A stretch of DNA of 64,000 nt. Source: Streptomyces sp. NBC_00271 (GTDB lineage: Bacteria > Actinomycetota > Actinomycetes > Streptomycetales > Streptomycetaceae). This document shows positions 37,666 through 47,000 of the stretch, piece by piece. A program made the translations under genes and the position numbers. How positions within the stretch are numbered: the first letter of the stretch is position 1; each line of letters begins with the position of its first letter. The notes below the pieces were generated by a model that was not told where the DNA came from, did not search any database, and saw only the letters and a program-made list of their open reading frames with translations. Location: the NCBI RefSeq assembly GCF_036178845.1, contig NZ_CP108070.1, positions 1,426,001 to 1,490,000 of the forward strand, given 5' to 3'.

Positions 37666-38486
37666 ATGGGGGAAGGCGGCACCAGTTGCCTGCTTTTGGT
37701 GGAAGGTCCTTCAGGAACCGGAAAGAGCCATCTGCTGTCGGCCGTGGCGGCCGAGGCGCGACAAAGGGGTTCCGGGCCCCCGCGGCCCATGTTGTCTCGG
37801 TTCCCTCCCTGTTATGGGTCTGGCTGGGGCTCAGTGCCCCTGCGGCATCCGTCCTGGTCGGCGTCGATGATCTGCACAAGCCGGGGAGAGTCGAGCACGT
37901 CTTCGCACTGCTGCCCGAGCCGCCGCTGCCCCACACCCGAGTGGCGCTCGGCCCGTTGTCCGAAAACACGGTGCGGGAACTCACCGCCGACCTGCTCGGC
38001 GCTCCGCCCTCCCCCACGCTCGCGGCGCTCGGCGCGGTGGCCGAGCCCTTCGGGCAGCCCGCCGGGATGCTGCTGCCGCTGGTGGAGGAGGCCACCGATG
38101 TCGGGGTCATCGCCGGCGTCGGCGACCGGCAGGTCTCACCCAACCGCTGTTCTGGCAGGCCGTCCTGGAGTCGCTGCCCGAACCGATGCGGACGGGGGCC
38201 CGCGGCGGGTCCGTACGCCCCGGCGAGCCCGCCCGCCCCGCCGCGGGCGCCATGGCCGCCCAACCATGGCCGCCCAACCCTGGCCGACCAGCCTGGGGGA
38301 GATCGACCGGGTGATCGCCACCCTGGTCAGCGACGGCCTCACCAACAGCCAGATCGCACCACTCGCATCAACCGCCCGCCTCGCACGGTCAGTTATCACC
38401 TACGCAAGATGTTCGGCACACTCAGCGTCCGATCGCGCAGCGAACTCGCGGGCACGGTCAGGCCGAGACTACGGGAGGCGCCATGA
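37666..38486 (+). pseudogene. LAL/LuxR-type regulator, shortened and frameshifted
   Basis: ATG at 37666 begins MGEGGTSCLLLVEGPSGTGK, a Walker A of LAL regulators. The frame then shifts (LVGVDDLHKPGRVEHVFALL carries Walker B), most of the central domain is missing, and the end is the LuxR helix-turn-helix split over two frames (ERVIATLVSDGLTNSQIA-like, then TVSYHLRKMFGTLSVRSRSE). The last frame ends at 38486 and overlaps the next ATG, so coupling to the FemAB-like gene survives. About 270 codons remain of a protein usually near 900. Confidence 0.7.
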
Positions 38487-39631
38487 CCGCCACGACGGAC
38501 ACTTTCGCCGATGCCATCGGCGGGCTCGGGGACACCGAGTGGGACCGGCTCGCCGACGGCAGGTTCTACTCGTCGGCGCTGTGGCTGCGGGTGTGCGCCC
38601 TCGACCCCGGGTCGGTCTCCGGCGGACTACACGTGGAGACCCCGGGCGGCGGCCGGGCCGCGATCCCCGTGGCGGCGGTGACCGACGAGCCCACCCCAGA
38701 CCTGCGGTGGCACGACCTGCTTGCCGCGCGCGGCCTGCCGGCGCCCGAGCCGGGCGGCCTGCTCATCGGCCAGCGCCGCGGCTACCTGGCGCACCTGCTG
38801 ACCGGCGAGGGAACCGATCGGACCGAGGCCGCCGCCGAGGTGCTCGACGCGGTCCGCGCGCTGCGCTCACCCCTCCACGAGGAGTCGAAGATCGCCCGCG
38901 TGGCGATGTACCTGACCACCGAGGACGTGGGGACGCTGCGCGCCGCGGGGGTGCGGACCGCCCCGGTCGCGCTGAAGACCGACGCCTGGATCGAGATCCC
39001 GCCCGGCGGCTACCACGCCTGGCTGGAATCGCTGTCGGCGCACCGGGCCCGCCGTATCCGCAGCGAGATACGGAAGTTCGAGAAGGCCGGATACGAGGTG
39101 GAGCACCGGACGCTCGCCGAGTGCTGGCAGGACGTCGCTCGGCTGCTGGCATGTTCGTTGCTGCGCTACGGCAGAACTGTCGACGTGGCCCCGATGGCCG
39201 AGTCCTTCCGCAAGCAGGGTGAACTCGCCGGTTCGCGCGCCGAAGTGGTGCTGTGCTCGCGCTCCGGCGAACCGCCCGTAGGCTTCTGCCTGTACTACCG
39301 TTGCGGCGACACCGTGTACCTGCGGGGACTCGGCCTCGACCACCACCAACTCGTGTCGGCCGCCGAGTACTTCAACATCACCTACTACATGGCGGCGCGG
39401 CTCCCGGGAGTGCGCCGGATTCACGCGGGCACCGAGACCGCGGAAGGAAAGGCACTGCGCGGCGCGACGCTCCGGCCGCTGTGGCTGCTGGACCTGTCCG
39501 AGGACAGCCCGCTGGCCGGGTACGACGAGGAGATCCGCGCGCACAACCGCGCCCTGCTCACCCGCCTGCGCGACTCCTCGCCCGCGGTTTCCGACGCCCT
39601 GGAGTACGAGCTCTGGGAGCCGTACTGCTGA
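38483..39631 (+). CDS. FemAB/GNAT-like acyl or aminoacyl transferase
   Basis: 382 aa. It shows the BioF2/FemAB-type GNAT pattern: the N-terminal domain opens with FYSSALWLRVCAL; the C-terminal GNAT fold has LSAHRARRIRSEIRKFEKAG, then EVVLCSRSGEPPVGFCLYYR and TVYLRGLGLD. FemX-type members transfer amino acids from aminoacyl-tRNA to an amine, and related proteins in natural-product clusters form amide bonds. Here it could extend or cap the Dap peptide. The ATG overlaps the LuxR relic (ATGA). An IS110 element lies about 1 kb downstream. Confidence 0.75.
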   Translation: MTATTDTFADAIGGLGDTEWDRLADGRFYSSALWLRVCALDPGSVSGGLHVETPGGGRAAIPVAAVTDEPTPDLRWHDLLAARGLPAPEPGGLLIGQRRGYLAHLLTGEGTDRTEAAAEVLDAVRALRSPLHEESKIARVAMYLTTEDVGTLRAAGVRTAPVALKTDAWIEIPPGGYHAWLESLSAHRARRIRSEIRKFEKAGYEVEHRTLAECWQDVARLLACSLLRYGRTVDVAPMAESFRKQGELAGSRAEVVLCSRSGEPPVGFCLYYRCGDTVYLRGLGLDHHQLVSAAEYFNITYYMAARLPGVRRIHAGTETAEGKALRGATLRPLWLLDLSEDSPLAGYDEEIRAHNRALLTRLRDSSPAVSDALEYELWEPYC

Positions 39632-40439
39632 GGCCAACTGCCGTCGCAGTAATAGGAGTTCGGCAACGCCGCAGATCTGACCGGCTCTTGCAGGAATCCA
39701 CGAATGAGCCGGCCCAGGTCTGCGGCTGCTTTCATGTCTTTCACGCCTGACCGACTTCACTCGGCCAGCTGTGCACTCCTCGTACAAGTCGCGATGATGC
39801 AGGGCAAGTTGCGGCGGAGCAAGGAGTGAGCGCCGTGGGCTTCCCTCCACTTGCCACGGGGGAGGCGCGGGCCGCATCCCGGCGCGGGCCGGCCAGATTG
39901 CCAACCGGCTGCGGCGCGGCTGGGCCGGTGGCAGACCGCCGGCCTTCGAACGCGAGCAGCCCCGCTGGAAGGCCTCCACTCCCCCGGCCCACGCCCTGGG
40001 GGTAGGCAGCATGATGGGCTCCACATCCAGGCCGTCCTCGCCCTTGCCCGCCGCCGCGTCAACATCCTAATTCCCGTGTAACCAGCTCACCGGCCCTCGC
40101 CGGTCGGTGAGGTGGTTCGAACGGGTTGTGACGCTTGCACCCCGCCGGGCCGCAGGTCTGCGACGAGCACGGCTGCGCAACCCAGCTGGCGGGTGGTGGT
40201 CTCGTGAGTGCCGGTGGATACCTCTCAACGTCACGGCCAAGATGCCTTCCCAGAGAGCGGCGCCATCCGGTGCTCTCGTGGCCGCCACCCACCCAGCACT
40301 GACGCTGCTGGCGGTTGTGTGGGCTCCGGACGCACGCCTTCTTTCAGCCCGGCCATCATGTCTCCGCCAAGATCGGCGGCGTTCGGCGCCTTCACGGCCA
40401 CCAGCGGCGTCAACACTGTTTGCTTGATCACTCGTTGGA
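39632..40439. other. Gap between FemAB-like gene and IS110, no assigned gene
   Basis: About 800 bp. A minus-strand stretch near 40340-40430 (VLTPLVAVKAPNAADLGGDM) looks coding but is too short to identify. The region is probably a scar of earlier rearrangement. Confidence 0.3.
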
Positions 40440-40651
40440 GTTGGTGGTGCGAGCCCGTCGCACGGTGATCTCTTGCATTCCCCGAGCCGTCTGAGCTCTG
40501 GGAACAGACCGGGGCCCGTGCGGTGAGCTGGTGCCACGAACGGCTTGTGAGGTGTCGGCCCGTTCCTTGATCGAGGCCTGGAATTAGGTCGCTGCGTGGC
40601 CCCGCATGCGCTCGTGACCAGCGCAAACACCCGCACTTCGAGGAGGGAAAG
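40440..40651 (+). ncRNA. IS110 left-end non-coding region, candidate bridge RNA
   Basis: In the IS110 group the non-coding segment upstream of the transposase encodes the bridge RNA that pairs with donor and target DNA. This about 210-bp stretch is in that place and has GC-rich hairpin potential. The 10-mer GTGAGGTGTC at 40547-40556 recurs at 41891-41900, just after the transposase, as expected if a guide loop matches the element end. Boundaries are guesses. Confidence 0.35.
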
Positions 40652-41878
40652 TTGATCTACTGCGGCATCGACTGGGCCGAGAAGACGCACGACGTCGCCC
40701 TGGTCGACGACGACGGCACGCTCCTGGCCAAGCGCCACATCACAGACGACGCGACCGGCTACAAGATCCTGCTGGATCTGCTCGCCGAGCACGGCGACAC
40801 CGAGGACAACCCGATCCCGGTCGCCATCGAGACCTCCCGCGGTCTGCTCGTCGCGGTCCTGCGCACCGGGAAGCGCCAGGTCTACGCCATCAACCCGATG
40901 GCCGCCGCACGCTACCGCGACCGCCACGCGGTCACACGGAAGAAGTCCGACCCCGGCGACGCCCTCGTCCTGGCGAACATCCTCCGCACCGATATGCACG
41001 CCCACCGGCCATTGCCCCAGGACAGCGATCTCGCCCGCGCCATCGCCGTCCTCGCCCGCGCCCAGCAGGACGCCGTTTGGAACCGGCAGCAGCTCGCCAA
41101 CCAGCTCCGCTCGCTCCTGCGCGAGTACTTCCCCGCCGCCCTCGACGCCTACCTGCACTGGCAGAACGGTCTCTGCCGCCCTGAGACCCGCGTCCTGCTG
41201 GAACTCGCCCCCACGCCCTCGCGGGCGGCCCGGCTGTCGCTCGCGCAACTGCGCTCGGCGCTCAAGCGCGCCGGCCGCCAGCGCCGGATCGATGCCGACG
41301 CCGAGCGCATCCGCGAGGTCCTGCGGGCCGAATACGCGCACCAGCCGCTACTGGTCGAGGACGCGCTCGGCAAGCAGATGCTCGCTCTGCTGCGGCAGCT
41401 CGAAGCCGCCTGCACGGCCGCCGACCAGCTCGCCGAGGCGGTTGAAGAGGTTTTCCCTCAGCATCCGGACGCCGAGATCATCCTGAGCCTCCCCGGGCTC
41501 GGCACCCAGCTCGGCGCCCGGATCCTCGCTGAGATCGGGGACGACCACGCCCGCTTCGCCACTGCCCGCGGAATGAAGGCCTACGCCGGTGCGTCCCCCA
41601 TCACCAGGGCGTCCGGCAAGAAGTCCAGCATCACCAGACGCTGGGTGAAGAACGACCGGCTCAACCACACCGGCTACCTGTGGGCCTTCGCCTCACTGAC
41701 CCACTCACCGGGCGCAAAGGCCCACTACGACCGCCGCCGCGAGGCCGGGGACTGGCACGCCGCCGCTCAGAGAAACCTCTTCAACAAGATGATCGGCCAG
41801 CTCTACCACTGCCTCCAGAAGCACATCCTGTTCGACGAGAACCTCGCCTTCCCCACACAACTTCTCGAAGCTGCTTGA
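40652..41878 (+). CDS. IS110-family transposase
   Basis: 408 aa from TTG at 40652 with GAGGAGGG upstream. The N-terminal RuvC-like DEDD domain opens IYCGIDWAEKTHDVALVDDD, with E in VAIETSRGLL and D-D in RKKSDPGDALVLA. The C-terminal Tnp2 domain contains LSLPGLGTQLGARILAEIGD and the catalytic-Ser region SPITRASGKKSSITRR. The gene is full-length and apparently intact. The element sits between the FemAB-like gene and one SbnA copy. Confidence 0.95.
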   Translation: MIYCGIDWAEKTHDVALVDDDGTLLAKRHITDDATGYKILLDLLAEHGDTEDNPIPVAIETSRGLLVAVLRTGKRQVYAINPMAAARYRDRHAVTRKKSDPGDALVLANILRTDMHAHRPLPQDSDLARAIAVLARAQQDAVWNRQQLANQLRSLLREYFPAALDAYLHWQNGLCRPETRVLLELAPTPSRAARLSLAQLRSALKRAGRQRRIDADAERIREVLRAEYAHQPLLVEDALGKQMLALLRQLEAACTAADQLAEAVEEVFPQHPDAEIILSLPGLGTQLGARILAEIGDDHARFATARGMKAYAGASPITRASGKKSSITRRWVKNDRLNHTGYLWAFASLTHSPGAKAHYDRRREAGDWHAAAQRNLFNKMIGQLYHCLQKHILFDENLAFPTQLLEAA

Positions 41879-42007
41879 CGACTTAGCTCCGTGAGGTGTC
41901 TCTGGGCCCTGCTACGCGACGGTCGGCGCTACGAAGCCGCGCCGACCATCCCTCACGCGGCTTGACAGACGTTCTCTTTTCCCCGACAGGCTTTTGTCGT
42001 ATCGCGC

Positions 42008-42050
42008 TTGAGTCGCGGTTGAGCCGCCTTGAGCGATCCCGTGCCACACT
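42008..42050 (+). promoter_or_regulatory. SARP-type repeats and leaderless promoter, SbnA copy 1
   Basis: TTGAG occurs at 42008, 42019 and 42029 (spacing 11 and 10 bp), followed about 9 nt later by CACACT as a candidate -10 (42045-42050). That puts the transcription start at or next to the ATG at 42057, suggesting a leaderless mRNA. The SARP gene at 55078 is the natural activator. Confidence 0.65.
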
Positions 42051-42056
42051 CGGCCC

Positions 42057-43073
42057 ATGCTCCACAGGCGTGCTGATCAATCTCTGGTCGAACGGACGAG
42101 GCAAATTCGCAGGGGTCTCATGGGAACCCCGCTGATTCCCCTGGCGGACGAGCAGTGCGACATCGTCGCCAAGCTGGAATTCTGCAATCCCACCGGTAGC
42201 AGCAAAGACCGTTCGGCACTGTGGATTCTGGAACAGGCGATCGGTCGCGGGGAGATAGCGCGCGACACCACGGTGGTCGAGTCGTCGTCCGGGAACTTCG
42301 CGCTGGCGCTGGCTTTCTACTGCCGCATGCTCGGCATCTCGTTCGTCCCGGTCATCGATCCGAACTGCAACGAGGCCACCGAAGCCCAGCTCCGGCTCCT
42401 GTGCGAGCGGGTGGAGAAAGTTTCCCTCCGTGATGGGACGGGCAGCTACCTGAAGAACCGGCTGTCCCGGGTGCAGGAACTGCTGGCTGAACTCGACTCG
42501 GCCTATTGGCCCAACCAGTACGCCAATCCGGATGCCCGCGACGCGCATTACCGCTTCACCGCGGGCGAGTTGATCGCGCAGGCCGGCCCGCTCGACTATC
42601 TCTTCGTCGGCGTGGGCACGGGCGGCACGATCGCCGGGCTCTCCCACCGGATCAAGGAAACGTACCCGGGCTGCGTGGTCGTCGCTGTCGACGCCGAAGG
42701 CTCGGTGATCTTCGGCGGGCCGCCGAAGAAGCGGCGGATCCCCGGCATCGGCTCCAGCATCGTCCCGCCGCTGTGCGGCCAGGCACTGATCGACCAGGTC
42801 GAGATCGTCTCCGAGGCACGCGCCGTCGAGGCCTGCGGCACCCTGGCCGCCAAGTACGCCCTGTACGCGGGAGGTTCCACCGGCAGCACCTACGCCGCCG
42901 TCCAGGACTACTTCGCCCGGCACCGTCCCGGCCCACACCGTCCCCGGGTCGCCTTCATCGCCGCCGACCGCGGCCATGCCTACGCCCAGACCGTCTACGA
43001 CCCCACATGGGTCCAACAACTACACGCACAAACGGCACAGCCCCCCGGCGTCAAAACCTTGGCCGTCAACTGA
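42057..43073 (+). CDS. SbnA-like PLP enzyme (Dap precursor synthase), copy 1
   Basis: 338 aa. Cysteine-synthase fold: PLP Lys about residue 50 in NPTGSSKDRSAL, substrate loop ESSSGNFALAL, phosphate loop GVGTGGTIAGL. Expected reaction: O-phospho-L-serine plus L-glutamate to the Dap precursor later oxidised by SbnB. Identical to the product of 50945-51961 up to residue 325 and differing only in the last few residues (TAQPPGVKTLAVN here). The start is ATG 42057; a later in-frame ATG at 42120 (MGTPLIPL) is possible. A carrier-domain scrap and a terminator follow. Confidence 0.88.
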   Translation: MLHRRADQSLVERTRQIRRGLMGTPLIPLADEQCDIVAKLEFCNPTGSSKDRSALWILEQAIGRGEIARDTTVVESSSGNFALALAFYCRMLGISFVPVIDPNCNEATEAQLRLLCERVEKVSLRDGTGSYLKNRLSRVQELLAELDSAYWPNQYANPDARDAHYRFTAGELIAQAGPLDYLFVGVGTGGTIAGLSHRIKETYPGCVVVAVDAEGSVIFGGPPKKRRIPGIGSSIVPPLCGQALIDQVEIVSEARAVEACGTLAAKYALYAGGSTGSTYAAVQDYFARHRPGPHRPRVAFIAADRGHAYAQTVYDPTWVQQLHAQTAQPPGVKTLAVN

Positions 43074-43083
43074 AGGACCTCGC

Positions 43084-43125
43084 GTCCGACGTAGCCGAAG
43101 TGTGGCGGGAGTGCCTGGGTGTCGA
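43084..43125 (+). pseudogene. Scrap of an NRPS carrier domain
   Basis: Directly after SbnA copy 1 the plus strand encodes DVAEVWRECLGVD, matching VADVWRECLGVE at the start of the last carrier domain of the NRPS (minus strand near 44180-44225), with about 26 nearly identical bases. It is in the opposite orientation to that NRPS. Confidence 0.7.
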
Positions 43126-43126
43126 C

Positions 43127-43158
43127 GGGGCTGCCCGATGGGTCAGGCGGGCAGCCCC
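43127..43158. terminator. Hairpin terminator between convergent units
   Basis: A perfect 11-bp inverted repeat, GGGGCTGCCCG (43127-43137) and CGGGCAGCCCC (43148-43158), has a 10-nt loop. It separates SbnA copy 1 from the convergent NRPS operon and can act both ways. Confidence 0.8.
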
Positions 43159-43188
43159 TTCGCAAGCCTCCACCGCCCACAGAAGATG

Positions 43189-43620
43189 TCAGGCGGCGAA
43201 CACTTGGGAGTCGTCGGCGAACGCCTTGAACTCCAGGGCGTTGCCCGCCGGGTCGAGCAGGAACATCGTCCACTGCTCGCCGGTTTCGCCTGCGAAGCGC
43301 ACGTAGGGCTCGATGACGAAGTCGGTGTCCGCGGCGCGCAGCCGGTCGGCGAACCGGTGGAAGACGTCGATGCTCAGGATCAGCCCGAAGTGCGGTACGG
43401 GGACGTCATGGCCGTCGACCGGGTTGTGAATCTGTGCGGCGCGGGCCGGGGCAAGGTGCGTGACGAACTGGTGGCCGTGCAGGTTCCAGTCCACCCAGGT
43501 GTCGGCGCTGCGGCCCTGCTCCAGGCCGAGCGTCTCGCCGTAGAAGCGGCGGGCGGCGTCCAGGTCGTCGACCGGGACGGCGAGGTGGAAGCGGGGGATG
43601 GGGGAATCGAGAACGGTCAT
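43189..43620 (-). CDS. VOC-family (glyoxalase/bleomycin-resistance-like) protein
   Basis: 143 aa. Two beta-alpha-beta-beta-beta modules: [20 protein letters not shown] at the start and [20 protein letters not shown], then [13 protein letters not shown] at the end. Potential metal ligands are the early His, E in IEPY and the late Glu in NALEFK. It may be a metal-dependent enzyme or a ligand-binding resistance protein. It is the last gene of the NRPS operon, after the broken ATP-grasp gene. Confidence 0.88.
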   Translation of the reverse strand: MTVLDSPIPRFHLAVPVDDLDAARRFYGETLGLEQGRSADTWVDWNLHGHQFVTHLAPARAAQIHNPVDGHDVPVPHFGLILSIDVFHRFADRLRAADTDFVIEPYVRFAGETGEQWTMFLLDPAGNALEFKAFADDSQVFAA

Positions 43621-43661
43621 GGGTCTGAGGTTCCTTCCGTGCGGCGTGGAGTGCCTGGCGC

Positions 43662-44018
43662 TTACCGGTTCTGACGGTGGGGAAAATGATCAGGTCGTTG
43701 ACGATGACGTCGGTTGGTGGGCACACCGAGGGGCACGCTGAGCCGATCGGCCAGTTCGGCACCGTACCCGCCTGCTGCGATCACGGCGACGTGCGCGCGC
43801 CGCGCGACGGCGTCGACCGTGTCGGCCGGGCCTCCGATGTGGATGATGTCGTCGCTGAGGGCATTGGTCTCGAACGCGCCGCGGTGGCACCGCGGCACCT
43901 CCGCGGTGCTCTCTACGCGGACGACGGCGCAGCCGCGGTCGGTGAACGCTTGCGCCGGCACCTAACTCGACGGACAGGCGTCGACCAGGACGACGCTCGT
44001 GCTGTTGATGCCGCTCAT
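43662..44018 (-). pseudogene. Truncated ATP-grasp ligase coupled to the NRPS
   Basis: The ATG (44016-44018) overlaps the NRPS stop as ATGA. The frame reads MSGINSTSVVLVDACPSS, then TAG, then QAFTDRGCAVVRVESTAEVP and AHVAVIAAGGYGAELADRLS, the pre-ATP-grasp domain of amino-acid ligases. After GVPTN the frame loses family character and the ATP-binding domain is missing. A premature stop and a truncation make it non-functional; the intact ligase at 53706 may have replaced it. Confidence 0.75.
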
Positions 44019-47000
44019 CGCTGTGTGTCCTCCCCGAGCGCCTCGGCGAGGCCCTCGACGGTCGGGTTCCTGAAGACCAGGACCGGCGAGACCCGGCGCC
44101 CAAGTCGCTCGCCGAGCCGGCCCGCGACCGTGGTGATGGTCAACGAGGTGCCGCCGACGTCGAAGAAGTCGTCCTGTGGCCCGAAGTCCTCCTCGACGCC
44201 CAGGCACTCCCGCCACACGTCGGCGACGAGGAGTTGCTGCTTGGTGACGGCCCTGCGGGTGGCGGGGGCATGGGCGGGCGCCGGGCGTGGGTCGGGCAGT
44301 GCGTCCCGGTCGACCTTGCCGTTCGGGGTGAGGGGGATCTCCTCGATCACGGTGTAGCTCTGCGGCAGCATGTACAGCGGCAGCTGCTCCGCCAGGTAGG
44401 CGCGCAGTTCCGCCGGGTCCGGGGTGGGTCGGTCGGGGTGCTCGAGGATCAGGTAGGCCGCCAACTGGTCCACAGCGGTGTTGGTGCGGCGCACGGCCAC
44501 CACGCAGTCGGCGAAGGCCGGGTGGCTCTGGAGCGCGGACTCGATCTCGCCGAGCTCGATGCGGAAACCGCGCACCTTGACCTGGTGGTCGTTGCGGCCG
44601 AGGAAGACCAGATTTCCGTCGGGCAACAGCCGGACCACGTCGCCCGTGGCGTACATACGGGCGCCGGGCTCCCCGGCGTACGGGTCGGGCAGATACGCCC
44701 CGGCCGTGCGGGCCGGCCTGCCGAGGTAGCCGCGGCCGACCGCGCTGCCGCCGACGTACAGCTCGCCGCGACAGCCTGGGGCAACCGGGCGCAGCCGCGG
44801 GTCCAGCACGTAGAGGTGCGCGTTGTCGGTCGCCCTCCCGAACGGGACGCTCGGGCGATGGCTGTGCCGGTCGAGCAGCTCCTCGGTGATCGGGCAGAAT
44901 GCCGAGGTGACGGTCGCTTCGGTGGGCCCGTACTCGTTGAAGACCTGGCATCCCGGCGCGGTGGAGGACAGGATGCGGCGGGCCACATCGTGCGGCACGG
45001 CCTCGGCACCGGTGAACACCAGGCGTACGGAGCCGAGTCGGGGAGCGGGATCCGTACCGGATTCCAGCAGGATCCGCATCTGCGAGGGCGTCGCGTTGAG
45101 CGTGGTGATGCCGCGCTCGGCGACCTCTCGCAGGAACTCCTCGGGGTCGTAGGCGGCGGTGGGGCTCGCCAGGTGCAGTTCGGCGCCGGATACCAGGCAC
45201 TGGAAGATCTCCCAGACCGAGTTGTCGAACGCCACCGAGTGGTTGAGCAGGGCCCGGTCCCGCTCGGTGAGTCGACACAGCCGCTGGTTCCACTCCAGGA
45301 ACCCGGTGATGTTGGCGTGGGTGATCGCGACGCCCTTGGGGTTGCCGGTCGAGCCGGACGTGTAGATCACGTAGGCGAGGTGGTGCGGTTGCGCCTCCTC
45401 GGTCGGCCCGGGGTCCGCCCCGGGTTCCTGGTCCACCGCCACGAGACGCACGCCGTCGCCGAACAGGGCCGAGGTGGGGTGCCCCGGGTCCGCGACGACC
45501 AGGCGTACGCCCGAGTCGGCCAGCAGGTACTGCAGCCGCTCAGCCGGGTAGCCGGGGTCGAGCGGGACGTAGGCACCGCCCGCTTTCAGCACGCCCAGCA
45601 GGGCGACCACCAGTTCCACCGAGCGTTCCAGGCAGACGCCGACCAGGCTTTCGGGGCGCACGCCCCCGGTCCGCAGCTCCCGGGCCAGGGCCGAGGCCCG
45701 CGCGTCGGTCTCGGCGAACGTCAGCGACCGGCCGTCGCCCACGACGCAGATCGCGTCCGGGGTGGTCCGCACCTGGCGGTCCCACAGGCGGACCAGGGTG
45801 GTCGGCTCGGGCAGCGGCTCGGCCCGGTTGCCGATGGAGAGGGCACGCAGCTCATCGGCCGAGACGATCTCCAGCTCGGACAGTCGGGCCGTGGCGCCGG
45901 ACACCATCTGCTCGATCACCCGCAGGAAGTGCCGGCCGAGGCCCCGGACGAAGTCGGCTTCGAACAGGTCGGTGGCGTACTCGATGGAGATGCTGAGGTC
46001 ACCGGCCCCGGCGGCGTGGTCCGTCACGTCGAAGGCGAGGTCGAAGCGGGCAGTGCCGAGCCGTCCTTCCAGCTCCTTGCGGTCGTACAGCTCGGTGACG
46101 TGACCGGCCCTCGGCTCCTCGTGCAGGGCGAACAGCACCTGGAAGAGCGGGTTACGGCTCAGGTCGCGCTCCGGGCTCAGCTGCGCCACCAGCTTCTCGA
46201 AGGGCAGCTCCTGGTGCGCGTAGGCCTGCCGCGCGACCTCGCGGACGCGGCTCAGCAGCTCGCGCCAGGTCGGGTCGCCCGACAGGTCGGTGCGCAGGAC
46301 GACGGTGTTCACGAAGTAGCCGACCACATCGTCCAGTTCGGGGCGCGGCCGGCCGCCTGCCAGGGTGCCGACGGCGACATCGCTCTCGTCGGCGTACCGG
46401 CCGAGCAGCACCTGCAACGGGGCCAGCAGGCCCATGAACAAGGTGACGCCCTCGGCCCGGCACAGCGTGCGCAGCCGGTGCGTCAAGTCGGCGGGGATGC
46501 GCAGCAGTTCGCGGCGACCGCGGTGGCTCGCGACGGCCGGCCGGGGTCGGCTGGTCGGCAGCTCCAGGACGGGCACGCCGGCCAGCCGGGTGCGCCAGTG
46601 GTCGAGCAGCCGCTCCAGCTCAGCGCCCGTGAGCCGCTCGCGCTGCCAGGCGGCGTAGTCGGCGTACGTCACGGGCAGCGGTGCCGGGGCGGGGCGGCGG
46701 CCGGCGGCGAGCTCCGTGTAGAGCTCGCCCAGTTCCCGCACCATCAGGTCCACCGATGCGCCGTCGCACGCTATGTGATGGATCGTCAGCAACGTGAAAT
46801 CACGGCTCGGGGTACGCAGCACGTCCGCGCGCAGCAGCGGTGGGCGGTCGAGGGCGAAGGGGGCGCGGATCCGCTCGGTCACCAGCGCGTCCAGGTCCTC
46901 CTCGGCGACCTCGGTGCAGCGCAGCGGCACCGGTCCCGGCTCGCGCAGTTCGGGGCGGACCCGGCCGTCGACGGCGACGAGCGCCGTGCGCAGCGCCGGG

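Larger units (their letters stand above)
40440..41900 (+). mobile_element. IS110-family insertion sequence, approximate limits
   Basis: Transposase plus non-coding left end. IS110 elements usually lack terminal inverted repeats and target duplications, so ends cannot be fixed by eye. The shared GTGAGGTGTC at 41891-41900 puts the right end close to position 41900. A 9-bp hairpin (GGTCGGCGC at 41921-41929, GCGCCGACC at 41939-41947) follows and may be the original insertion site or a terminator. Confidence 0.6.
41993..43077 (+). repeat. Inverted duplication, copy 1 (with SbnA-like gene)
   Basis: Plus-strand 41993-43031 equals the reverse complement of 50987-52025 (coordinates sum to 94018) except for one base seen by eye near 42192 (ACC versus ACG, silent Thr). 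Beyond 43031 the match weakens but continues to about 43077. Upstream of 41993 a diverged similarity (CTCTTTTCC) remains. See the finding on inversion of the NRPS block. Confidence 0.9.
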
